DNA of 64,000 nt from Archangiaceae bacterium. GTDB taxonomy: Bacteria; Myxococcota; Myxococcia; Myxococcales; Myxococcaceae. Of the stretch, positions 39,987 to 48,203 are shown piece by piece. Positions within the stretch are counted from its first letter, which is position 1. Every line of letters begins with the position of its first letter. The DNA lies in the NCBI GenBank assembly GCA_016714225.1, contig JADJNS010000039.1, positions 30,650 through 94,649 of the forward strand, written 5' to 3'. The notes under the pieces are model-generated. The model did no database searches. It saw only the letters and a program-made list of their open reading frames with translations, and was not told the DNA's origin. A program made the position numbers and the translations under genes.

Positions 39987-40601
39987 ATGGCCCTGCGACG
40001 CCCACTGGACCCCGAGAAGAAAGAGCGCCTGCTCAAGGCCGCGCGCAAGGAGTTCGCCGCGAAGGGCTACGAGCTCGCCTCGCTCAACACCATTCTCGAC
40101 GAGGCGGGGTTCTCGAAGGGCTCGTTCTATTGGTACTTCGAAGACAAGGCCGACCTCGCGGTGACCGTGGTGCGCGAGGAGACCGACGCCGCGTTCGCGC
40201 CGTTCAAGGCCCTGCGGCTGCCCGACACGGTGGCCGAGTTCTGGGCCGAGCTGCGCCGGCTCAGCATGGGGCGGCTGCAGAGCATCGAGAGCGATCGCGA
40301 GCGCTACGAGTCGCTGATTCGCATCGGCAACGCGGTGCTGGGAGACCCCAAGCTGTACGCGCGCATGTCGCCGGAGATTGGCGAGGGCCGCAAGATGCTC
40401 GGCGCGTTTCTCGAGCGCGGCGTGGCCATCGGCGCGATGCGCAGCGACGTACCCATCGGCACGCTGATGGGCCTGCTCGAGTCGGTGAAGACCACCCTCT
40501 ACAAGTCGATGTACCCGGGCGACCGGGTGCCGACCCAGGCGCAGATGGAGTCGTTCACCGACCTGCTCATCGACTTCGCCCAACGCATCTTCTCGAGGTG
40601 A
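39987..40601 (+). CDS. TetR-family transcriptional regulator
   Basis: 204 residues from ATG 39987. N-terminal HTH ~8-55: KKERLLKAARKEFAAKGYELASLNTILDEAGFSKGSFYWYFEDKADL, a textbook TetR DNA-binding block. The C-terminal ligand/dimer domain is all helical (EFWAELRRLSMGRLQSI, YARMSPEIGEGRKMLGAFLERGVAIGAM). First gene of a run to 45740; its stop overlaps GTG 40598, but the next gene more likely starts at ATG 40607. The adjacent tandem palindromes are its likely binding sites. Confidence 0.93.
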   Translation: MALRRPLDPEKKERLLKAARKEFAAKGYELASLNTILDEAGFSKGSFYWYFEDKADLAVTVVREETDAAFAPFKALRLPDTVAEFWAELRRLSMGRLQSIESDRERYESLIRIGNAVLGDPKLYARMSPEIGEGRKMLGAFLERGVAIGAMRSDVPIGTLMGLLESVKTTLYKSMYPGDRVPTQAQMESFTDLLIDFAQRIFSR

Positions 40602-40606
40602 ACGCC

Positions 40607-41392
40607 ATGGTCCTCTTGCTCAGTGCCCTGCTGGCCGCCGCTCCCGCGGTCTCCGACAAGCCGCCCGCCGACCTGCCCGCCTGCCCCTCTGGCAGCGAGA
40701 CCCCCGACGTGGCCGCGCTGATGAAGCGCACCGAGACCGTGCTCGAGGGCCGCTCGATGGTGGCGGTGATGACCATGGGCATCAAGACGCCCTCGTACGA
40801 GCGCAGCGTGAAGATGAAGCTGTGGACGAAGGGCCGCGACTTCGCGCTGGTGAAGGTGCTCGAGGGCGGGCCGCGCGAGACGGGCATGATGACGCTCAAG
40901 CGCGAGAAGCAGCTGTGGAACTACCTGCCCCAGGCGGGCCGGGTGATGAAGCTGCCCAGCGGCATGATGGGCGACTCGTGGATGGGGTCTGACTTCACCA
41001 ACGACGACCTGGTGCACGGCTCGTCCATCTCCAACGACTTCACCTCGAGCGTCGACAAGACCGTCGAGCACGAGGGCCGCAAGGCGTGGTTCGTGACCTT
41101 GAAGCCCAGGCCCGAGGCGAAGACGGTGTGGGGCAGGGTCGAGATGCTGCTCGACCGGCAGAGCTGCATACCGCTCGAAGAGCGCTTCTACGACGAAGAC
41201 GGCGCGCTGGCCCGGCGCATGGCGTTCTCGGACCTGCAGAAGGTCGGCTGGCGCACCTTCCCCATGAAGATGACGGTGACGCCGGCCGAGGCCGGGCGGC
41301 AGACCACCATCTCGTACGCCCAGCTCGAGCTCGACGGCGAGGTGCCCGACGACACCTTCTCGCTGCGCCGCCTGCAGCAGGGAAAGGAGTAG
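40607..41392 (+). CDS. LolA-like outer membrane lipoprotein-sorting protein
   Basis: 261 residues. VLLLSALLAAAPAVS is a signal peptide. The mature protein carries the hallmark SWMGSDFTNDDLV of the LolA_like (COG2834) group, with LWTKGRDFALVKVLEGG, QLWNYLPQAGRVMKLPSGMM and CIPLEERFYDEDGALARRMAFS. These periplasmic proteins have a half-barrel lipid-binding fold like LolA. GTG 40598 is an alternative start. Encoded with FtsX-type permeases and a LolD-like ATPase, it probably carries a lipidic cargo from the inner membrane complex to the outer membrane; the cargo is unknown. Confidence 0.9.
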   Translation: MVLLLSALLAAAPAVSDKPPADLPACPSGSETPDVAALMKRTETVLEGRSMVAVMTMGIKTPSYERSVKMKLWTKGRDFALVKVLEGGPRETGMMTLKREKQLWNYLPQAGRVMKLPSGMMGDSWMGSDFTNDDLVHGSSISNDFTSSVDKTVEHEGRKAWFVTLKPRPEAKTVWGRVEMLLDRQSCIPLEERFYDEDGALARRMAFSDLQKVGWRTFPMKMTVTPAEAGRQTTISYAQLELDGEVPDDTFSLRRLQQGKE

Positions 41393-41396
41393 CGCC

Positions 41397-42596
41397 GTGC
41401 TGCTCTCACTCGCCTGGCGCAACGTGTGGCGCAACGCGCGGCGCTCGCTCATCACCATGAGCGCGCTCGGCGTGGGCGTGGCCGGCATCGTCAGCATCTT
41501 CAGCTTCCGTGAGGTGGCGAACGAGGCCATCGTGTCTGACGTCACCGCCGGGCTGGTCGGCCACCTGCAGGTGCACGCGCTCGGCTACCAAGAGGCACCG
41601 TCGGTGGGGCTCACCGTGCAGCACCCGCTGCAGGTCGAGGCCACCCTCGAGCGGGTGTTGCCCGGCGCGAAGGCCGAGCGCCGGGTCATCGGCGCGGGCC
41701 TCGCCGGCGCGGGTGACCGCTCGGCGCCGGTGATGGTGCTGGGCCTCGAGCCGGGCGCCTCGGCGCTCTACACGGTGAAAGACGGCGCCGGCCTGGGCGC
41801 GGGCAAAGACGTGCTGGTGGGCAAAGACCTCGCCACCGACCTCGGCGTGGCGGTGGGCGGTGAGCTGGTGCTGGTGAGCCAGGCCGCCGACGGCTCGGTG
41901 GCGAACGACCGCTACACCGTCGCCGGCACCTTCGAGTCGAGCAGCGCCGAGCTCGACGGCAACGCCATCGCCATGTCGCTGAGCGAGGCGCAGAGCTTCT
42001 TCGCCCTGGGCGACGGTGTGCACCAGCTGGTGGTGCGGCTGCCCACCCAGCGCGAAGACGTGCAGCCCGAGGCCCAGGCGCTGCGCGCGGCGCTCGACCT
42101 GAAGACGCTCGAGGCGGTGTCGTGGAGCGAGATGCTCCCGCAGATGAAGGCGAGCATGGAGCAGAAGCGCAAGAACCAGGGCTTCGTCGACTTCATCATC
42201 TTCCTCATCGTCGGGCTGGGTGTGTTCAACGCGATGACCATGGCGGTGTTCGAGCGCACCCGCGAGCTGGGCGTGCTCGCGGCGCTGGGCACCCGGCCGC
42301 GCCGCATTCTGGCGATGGTGATGCTCGAGGCGCTCTGGCAGGGCGCAATGGCGTTCGTGGTCGGCGTGGCGCTGGCCGCGGCGATTCTCTACGCGCTGGG
42401 AACCAGCGACCTGAGCAAGATGCTGGGCGGCGACGTGATGGGCGTGCGCATGCCGACGCACCTCGAGCTCAAGCTGCTGCCGGCGTCGCTGAAGGGCGCG
42501 GCCATCACCGCGTTTCTCACCGCGCTGCTGGGCGCGTTGCTCCCCGCGCTGCGGGCGATGCGCCTGCAGCCCGTCGAAGCGCTGAGGCAGTCATGA
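41397..42596 (+). CDS. FtsX/LolC-type ABC transporter permease 1
   Basis: 399 residues. N-terminal helix after SLAWRNVWRNARRSLITMSALGVG, a large periplasmic MacB-like domain (~45-260), then three helices (~268-390) with GLGVFNAMTMAVFERTRELGVLAALGTRPRRILAMVMLEA, the FtsX-type coupling region, and the C-terminal LPALRAMRLQPVEALR motif. Four helices in total, as in LolC/E and MacB. Start GTG 41397, 4 bases after the LolA-like stop; coupled to permease 2 by ATGA. Confidence 0.92.
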   Translation: MLLSLAWRNVWRNARRSLITMSALGVGVAGIVSIFSFREVANEAIVSDVTAGLVGHLQVHALGYQEAPSVGLTVQHPLQVEATLERVLPGAKAERRVIGAGLAGAGDRSAPVMVLGLEPGASALYTVKDGAGLGAGKDVLVGKDLATDLGVAVGGELVLVSQAADGSVANDRYTVAGTFESSSAELDGNAIAMSLSEAQSFFALGDGVHQLVVRLPTQREDVQPEAQALRAALDLKTLEAVSWSEMLPQMKASMEQKRKNQGFVDFIIFLIVGLGVFNAMTMAVFERTRELGVLAALGTRPRRILAMVMLEALWQGAMAFVVGVALAAAILYALGTSDLSKMLGGDVMGVRMPTHLELKLLPASLKGAAITAFLTALLGALLPALRAMRLQPVEALRQS

Positions 42597-43816
42597 ACGG
42601 CACGCTCTTGCTGGGCTGGCGCAACATCTGGCGCAACCGGCGGCGCACGCTGATCAGCATGAGCGCCATCGGGGTCGGCCTGTTTCTGGTGGTCTTCTAC
42701 TCGGGCATCGTGGGCGGGCTGCTCGGCAACGCCAAGAACGAGCTCGACAACGCCGGCATGGGTCACGTCGAGGTGTTCGCGAAGGGCTACCGCCCCAAGC
42801 GCGACGTCGCGGCGACCCTGGCCGCGTTCCCCGAGCGCGCGGCGCTGCAGCTGCCCGCCGATGCCGAGCTGGGCACCCGGGTGCTGGCGCGCGGCCTCGC
42901 CACCAGCGCCCACGGCAGCGAGGCGATTCAACTCAACGGGGTCGACTTCGCCGCCGAGTCGCTGCTCTCGGCGCACCTGCGGCAGGTGAAGCAGGGGGCG
43001 CTGCCCGTCGACGGCGACGGCAAGGGCGTGCTGGTGGGCGAAGAGCTGGCCACCCGGCTGAACCTGAAGGTGGGCGGCAAGCTGCGGCTGATGGTGCAGC
43101 GCGCCGACACCGAGATGGGCGCCGACCTCTTCCGGGTGCGGGGGGTGTTTCACTCCATCGCGCCGAGCATCGGGCAGCGGCAGGTGTACGTGTCGCAGGC
43201 GGCGGCGCGCGAGCTGTTGGGGTTGAGCGCGGCGACGCACCAGGCGGTGATTCAGCTGTCGGACCCGGTGCAGGCCGACGCGGTGGCGGCGCGGCTGAAG
43301 GTGACGCTCGGCGAGGGGTACGAGGTGCTCACCTGGGCCGAGCTGGTGCCGGTGCTCAAGCGCATGGAGGCCTTCACCGACACGGTGGTCTTCTTTCTCG
43401 CGATGTTCGTCTACCTCTTGGTGGGGCTGGGGGTGCTCAACACCATGCTGATGTCGGTGCTCGAGCGCACCCGCGAGTTCGGGGTGCTGTTGGCGCTCGG
43501 CACGCGGCCTGCGCGCATCGTGCGGCTGGTCATCGCTGAATCGTTCTGGATCGCGACGTTGAGCGTGGTGGTCGGCGCGGCGGCGGGGGCGCTGCTCACC
43601 TGGCACTTCTCGCAGAGCGGCTTTCACATCACCGGCGGCGGCGAGTCGTTTCAGCTCGAGGGCGCCACCATCGGCACGCTGGTGAAGACCCGCTTCAACC
43701 CATGGGACGTGGTGCGGGCCGCGTCGTTCGTCTACGTGATGGCGCTGATCGTCGGCATCTACCCGGCCACGCGCATCACCCGGCTGCAGCCCGCCGAAGC
43801 ACTGCGCCGAACCTGA
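42593..43816 (+). CDS. FtsX/LolE-type ABC transporter permease 2
   Basis: 407 residues, paralogous to permease 1: LLLGWRNIWRNRRRTLISMSAIGVGLFLVVF at the start, a periplasmic domain, then FYLAMFVYLLVGLGVLNTMLMS-like FLAMFVYLLVGLGVLNTMLM, SVLERTREFGVLLALGTRPARIVRLVIAE and the terminal ATRITRLQPAEALRR. A ~60-residue periplasmic loop lies between the last two helices (SGFHITGGGESFQLEGATIG). ATG 42593 overlaps the permease 1 stop. The two permeases likely form a LolCE-like heterodimer with the next gene's ATPase. Confidence 0.92.
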   Translation: MNGTLLLGWRNIWRNRRRTLISMSAIGVGLFLVVFYSGIVGGLLGNAKNELDNAGMGHVEVFAKGYRPKRDVAATLAAFPERAALQLPADAELGTRVLARGLATSAHGSEAIQLNGVDFAAESLLSAHLRQVKQGALPVDGDGKGVLVGEELATRLNLKVGGKLRLMVQRADTEMGADLFRVRGVFHSIAPSIGQRQVYVSQAAARELLGLSAATHQAVIQLSDPVQADAVAARLKVTLGEGYEVLTWAELVPVLKRMEAFTDTVVFFLAMFVYLLVGLGVLNTMLMSVLERTREFGVLLALGTRPARIVRLVIAESFWIATLSVVVGAAAGALLTWHFSQSGFHITGGGESFQLEGATIGTLVKTRFNPWDVVRAASFVYVMALIVGIYPATRITRLQPAEALRRT

Positions 43817-43829
43817 AGAGGAGAACGCC

Positions 43830-44522
43830 ATGCCGACCGTCGAAGTGCAGAACGTGACCCGGGTGTACGAAGAGAAGGGCATGCCTCCGGCGCAGGCGCT
43901 GCGCGGGGTGTCGCTGTCGGTCGAGAAGGGCGAGTTCATGGCGCTCGCGGGCCCGTCGGGCTCGGGCAAGACGACGCTGCTCAACATCATCGGCGGCATC
44001 GACGCGGCCACCAGCGGAGAGGTGCGGGTCGACGGCCAGGCGCTGTCGGGGCTGTCGCGCGCGGCGCTGGCCGACCTGCGGCGCGACCGCATCGGCTTCG
44101 TGTTCCAGGCGTACAACCTGGTGCCGGTGCTCACCGCGGCCGAGAACGCCGAGTACGTGCTGCAGCTCAAGGGCGTGCCGGCCGCAGAGCGGCGCGCGCG
44201 GGTGAAAGACGTGTTCGAGCGCATGGGGCTGGGGCGCTTTCTCGACTCGCGGCCGCTGAAGATGAGCGGGGGCCAGCAGCAGCGCGTGGCGGTGGCGCGC
44301 GCCATCGTGGCCGACCCGGCGGTGGTGCTCGCCGACGAGCCCACCGCGAACCTCGACCAGCGCACCGGCGCCGAGCTGATGGACCTGATGCACGGGCTCA
44401 ACCGCGAGCGCGGCACCACCTTCATCTTCTCCTCTCACGACCCGATGGTGCTGTCGCGCGCCCAGCGCGTGGTGCGGCTGGTCGACGGAGAGCTCGAGCG
44501 GGCCGAGGTGAGGGGGCCGTGA
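43830..44522 (+). CDS. LolD/MacB-type ABC transporter ATPase
   Basis: 230 residues. Walker A AGPSGSGKTTLLN, Q-loop GFVFQAYNLVPVLTAAEN, signature KMSGGQQQRVAVARAIV, Walker B VVLADEPTANLD, H-loop TFIFSSHDPMVLSRA. Order and length match LolD-type ATPases. GAGGAG precedes ATG 43830 by about 8 bases. Powers the permease pair upstream. Its stop overlaps the barrel gene start (GTGA, GTG 44519). Confidence 0.95.
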   Translation: MPTVEVQNVTRVYEEKGMPPAQALRGVSLSVEKGEFMALAGPSGSGKTTLLNIIGGIDAATSGEVRVDGQALSGLSRAALADLRRDRIGFVFQAYNLVPVLTAAENAEYVLQLKGVPAAERRARVKDVFERMGLGRFLDSRPLKMSGGQQQRVAVARAIVADPAVVLADEPTANLDQRTGAELMDLMHGLNRERGTTFIFSSHDPMVLSRAQRVVRLVDGELERAEVRGP

Positions 44523-45740
44523 GCCGCTGCTGGCGGGGCGTGTTGCTGATCGCCCTCGCCGCCTCGACGGGCCACGCGGCCCAGGTCGCCACCGACCAGA
44601 ACGGGGGCACGCTCGACGTGAGCGGCTTCTACAAGAACCTGCTGTTCGGCCTCGCGACGCTCAACGGTCAGGCGGGCGCCATCGACGCGCAGCTGCTGCG
44701 CGCCGACGGCAAGTTCCGCTATCAAGACCGCATCGAGGTCGAAGTGGCGTGGCAGCTGGCCTTTCTGCTGGCCACCGACCCGGCGTTCTCGAACGGGGCC
44801 TCGCTCACCAGCACCATCGGCGGCACCGGAGCCGGCCCGCAGCGTCGCCTGGTTCCCCTCGACGGCACGCTGGCGAGCACCGCGAACAGCCGGCTCACCC
44901 ACGACGTCGACCGGCTGTCGCTCAAGCTCCCGCTGCCGTTCGGAGACCTCACCATCGGCCGCCAGGTGCTCTCGTGGGGCACCGGGCGCTTTTTCAACCC
45001 CACCGACGTGCTCTCGCCCTTTCCCCCCCACCGTCATCGACCGCGAGGTGCGGCGTGGGTTCGATGCAGTGCGGCTCGCGGTGGCGTTGGGAGAGGTCAC
45101 CCAGCTCGACCTGCTCTGGCTGCCGCAGCCGGTGGCGGAAGAGAACGGCGGCGTCGTTCGCTTCCAGACCAACGTGATGGGGTGGGACGGCTCGCTGTCG
45201 GTGGGCAAGTACGTGCGCGACTTCGTGGCGGGCTTCGACCTGGTGGGCGACGTGGGGCCCGTGGGCGTGCACGCCGAGGGCGCGTACACGCTCGAGTGGC
45301 TGGCCACCGGCCGCCTCGGCGACCACTTCTTTCGCGGGGTGGCGGGCGTCGACTTCAAGCCGCACGAGAAGCTGGTGGTGACGGTCGAGTACGCGTTCAA
45401 CGGCTACGGCTCGCGCGATGCCTCGAGGTACGTGGCGATTCTCTCTTCGAAGCGCGCGCTGCGCGGTGAGGTGTTCGGCGCCGGCATGCACGTGCTCGCC
45501 GCGGCCGCGTCGCTGAGGGTCGACGACCTGCTCTCGGGCTCGTTGAGCGTGCTGTGCAACGTCACCGACCCCAGCGCGCTGGCGTTCGCGGCGCTGGAGT
45601 ACGCGTTCACCCAGACGGTGCTGCTGCGCGCGGGCGCCTACGTGCCGATGGGCCGGCCGCCGGTGAACGGTACGCTGCGCAGCGAGTACGGCTCGGGCGC
45701 GTTCGGCGCCTTTGCCCAGGTGGGGCTGTACCTGCCGTGA
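44519..45740 (+). pseudogene. Outer-membrane beta-barrel protein of the ABC operon, frameshifted in a C7 tract
   Basis: Together the two frames encode about 406 residues. RCWRGVLLIALAASTGHA is a signal peptide; LDVSGFYKNLLFG opens the barrel; LSLKLPLPFGDLTIGRQVLSWGTGRFFNPTDVLSPFPP is a porin-like segment. At the run of seven C (45023-45029) the first frame leaves the conserved reading and ends at 45469, while the second frame continues TVIDREVRRGFDAVRLAVALG to VGLYLP at 45740. Six C would restore one frame. It may be a sequencing indel or a phase-variable tract. Expected role: outer-membrane partner or receiver for the LolA-like/ABC export system. Confidence 0.8.
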
Positions 45741-45806
45741 GCCTCGGTTGACCCACTGGCGGCGCGGGGGTTACAGGCACCGCGTGGCGTGGCCGTCGAA
45801 GGTGCG

Positions 45807-48203
45807 ATGACGAAGTGTAAGCCGGGCTTCACGGCGTTCGCGCTGGTCGCGGTGGCGGTCGGCCTCGCCGCGCTGTTTGCAGCCCACGCGCTCGACCGCG
45901 GCGCGAGCCCCGCGGCCCGGCCGCCGGTCGTTCGCCACGCGGTGGTGCCGGTTCACTTCGAGCGCAACGTGGGCCAGGCCCCCGCCGAGGCGGCCTTCGT
46001 CGCGCATCGCGGCGCGGCGACCGCGCTCATCTCGTCGCAGTGGGTGCGCGCCCTCGTGCCGACGGCCGAAGGTCGACACTTCGTCGAGCTGCAGCTGCTC
46101 GGCGCGGCCCGGGTGCAGGGAGAAGCGCAGGGGCCCCTCGAAGGCACCACCAACTACCTCGTGGGCTCCGAGCCTTCGAAGTGGCGCACCGCGATTCCCA
46201 CCTGGCGCCGCGTGGTGTTCCGCCACGTCTACCCGGGCATCGACCTGGTGTGGCACGCAGAGCACGGCGAGCTCGAGTACGACTTCGTCGTCGAGCCGGG
46301 GGCCGACGTCGCCCAGATTCGCGTCGCCTCGCGGGGTGACCTGCCGGTGAGCTGGGCGCCACCCCCCACCTTTCAAGAGGCCCGCGACGGTACGCGGCAA
46401 CCGGTGTCGGCCCGCTGGGTTCAGCGCGGCGACAGCAGAGGGCTCAGCGTCGGCGCGCGCGACCCGAGCCAGCGCCTGGTCATCGACCCGGTGCTCCAAT
46501 TCTCGAGCTACCTGGGTGGCAGCTCGGCCGAGCAAGGCGTGGCCGTCGCGGTCGACGGCTCGGGCAACATCTACGTGACGGGCCGCACGAGCTCGCCGAA
46601 CTTCCCCACGCGGGCCGCCCTTCAGACCACCCTGCGCGGCAGCAACGACGCGTTCGTCGCCAAGCTGAGCCCCGGCGGCGCAGCGCTGGTGTATTGCACG
46701 TACCTCGGAGGCACCGGTGACGACGAGGCCCACGACCTCGCCGTCGACGCCGCGGGCAACGCCTACCTCACCGGCGTCACCCTCTCGACCGACTTTCCGA
46801 CCGTGGGCTCGCTGCAGGCCTCGGGAGGTTCTCGAGATGTGTTCGTCTCGAAGCTCGGCGCCAGCGGTGCCGCGCTGCTCTACTCCACGTACCTCGGCGG
46901 CAGCTCAGACGAGTACGGCTACGGCATCGCCGTCGCCGCCGACGGCAGCGCCTTCGTGACCGGCATGACTTCGTCGACGAACTTTCCCACCCTCGGCGCG
47001 GCGCAGCCCGCGTTCGGCGGCGTCAACGACGCCTTCGTCACCAAGCTCAGCCCCAACGGGGCCCCGCTGCTCTACTCGACCTACCTCGGAGGGAGCAGCG
47101 TCGACATCGGGCGCGCCATCGCCGTCGACAGCGCCGGAAACGCGGTCGCGGTCGGTGACACCAGCTCGTCGAACTTCCCCACGCGAAACCCTTTGCAGGC
47201 GGTTCGCGACGGCGGACAAGACGCGTACATCACCAAGGTGAGCCCCACGGGCGCGGCGTGGGTCTTCTCCACCTACTTCGGAGGAGCCGTCGCCGACGCG
47301 CCCCTCGATGTCGCGGTCGACGCGACCGGCAACGTGTTCATCGGCGGGTACACCAACTCGACGAACCTCCTCACCCTGAACCCGATGCAGGCCACCTCGG
47401 GCGGGGGGCAGGAGGGGTTTCTCGCCAAGCTGACCCCTGGGGGCGCCGCGCTGTATTCGACGTATCTCGGTGGGAGCGGCACCGACGCGGTCACCGGCAT
47501 CGCGGTAGACCCTGCCGGCAACGCGTGGGCGACGGGGGTCGCCGGCGCGGCAGACTTTCCCACCCGCGACCCGCTGCAGCCGTACCGCGCCGGCCAGGAC
47601 GGGTTCGTCGCAGAGCTGAGCTCGAGCGGAGCTTCGCTCGTCTTCTCCACCTGCATGGGAAGCCCGGGCTTGGATCAAGGCAAGGGCATCGCCGTCGATG
47701 GCGCCGGCAACGCGTACTTCGTAGGCACCACCGACTCGCCGAGCTACCCGACCCGCGGCGCGCTGCAGCTCTACGACGGCGGCGGTGAGGCCTTCGTGAC
47801 GATGATCTCGACCGATGCCGGCCTCGATGCCGGCGCTTCGTCGGACGCGGGCCCGAGCCCCGATGCCGGAGTCGCCCCCGACGGTGGCGTCGATGCGGGA
47901 GCGCCCGTCGATGGCGGAGCGCCGCTCGATGGCGGTGCGTCGCTCGACGGCGGTGCGTCGCTCGATGGTGGTGCGTCGCTCGACGGCGGAGCGCTGATCG
48001 ACGGCGGTGCGTCGCTCGACGGCGGAGCGCCGCTCGACGGCGGTGCTCCCCTCGATGGCGGAGCGCCGCTCGACGGCGGCGACGACCTGGTGGCGCAGAG
48101 CTACGACGTCGGGTGCGGGTGCGGCTCGGCTCCCGGTGCGCTGGGGCTTCTCGCGCTGCTGGCTGCTAGGGCCAGTCGGCCGCGCCGCCGGCGACCGAGG
48201 TGA
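45807..48203 (+). CDS. SBBP-repeat beta-propeller protein with DGG linker and MYXO-CTERM tail
   Basis: 798 residues. An N-terminal signal/anchor (FALVAVAVGLAALFAAHAL) is followed by a ~200-residue domain with VHFERNVGQAPAEAAFVAHRG, typical for this family. Then come about eight SBBP units of the form YLGG...GIAVDxxGNAYVTGxTxSxxFPT (for instance STYLGGSSDEYGYGIAVAADG). A DGGA/DGGS tandem linker (~680-765) leads to a CGCGSAPG turn, a helix (ALGLLALLAA) and a long Arg cluster, i.e. MYXO-CTERM. ATG 45807 is favoured over GTG 45789. Probably cell-surface attached; function unknown. Its 3' end overlaps the convergent gene by 38 bases. Confidence 0.9.
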   Translation: MTKCKPGFTAFALVAVAVGLAALFAAHALDRGASPAARPPVVRHAVVPVHFERNVGQAPAEAAFVAHRGAATALISSQWVRALVPTAEGRHFVELQLLGAARVQGEAQGPLEGTTNYLVGSEPSKWRTAIPTWRRVVFRHVYPGIDLVWHAEHGELEYDFVVEPGADVAQIRVASRGDLPVSWAPPPTFQEARDGTRQPVSARWVQRGDSRGLSVGARDPSQRLVIDPVLQFSSYLGGSSAEQGVAVAVDGSGNIYVTGRTSSPNFPTRAALQTTLRGSNDAFVAKLSPGGAALVYCTYLGGTGDDEAHDLAVDAAGNAYLTGVTLSTDFPTVGSLQASGGSRDVFVSKLGASGAALLYSTYLGGSSDEYGYGIAVAADGSAFVTGMTSSTNFPTLGAAQPAFGGVNDAFVTKLSPNGAPLLYSTYLGGSSVDIGRAIAVDSAGNAVAVGDTSSSNFPTRNPLQAVRDGGQDAYITKVSPTGAAWVFSTYFGGAVADAPLDVAVDATGNVFIGGYTNSTNLLTLNPMQATSGGGQEGFLAKLTPGGAALYSTYLGGSGTDAVTGIAVDPAGNAWATGVAGAADFPTRDPLQPYRAGQDGFVAELSSSGASLVFSTCMGSPGLDQGKGIAVDGAGNAYFVGTTDSPSYPTRGALQLYDGGGEAFVTMISTDAGLDAGASSDAGPSPDAGVAPDGGVDAGAPVDGGAPLDGGASLDGGASLDGGASLDGGALIDGGASLDGGAPLDGGAPLDGGAPLDGGDDLVAQSYDVGCGCGSAPGALGLLALLAARASRPRRRRPR
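47880..48080. repeat. Tandem repeat encoding the DGGAxL linker
   Basis: Degenerate 18-base units close to GCGCCGCTCGATGGCGGT, translated as (A/S)xLDGG, in about ten copies within the SBBP gene. Variation is mostly at third codon positions. Confidence 0.8.

Noticed and set aside
45048..45740. Second half of the barrel gene as a separate protein
   Set aside because: It has no signal peptide or ribosome-binding site and begins in the middle of a porin-like sequence that continues from the preceding frame.
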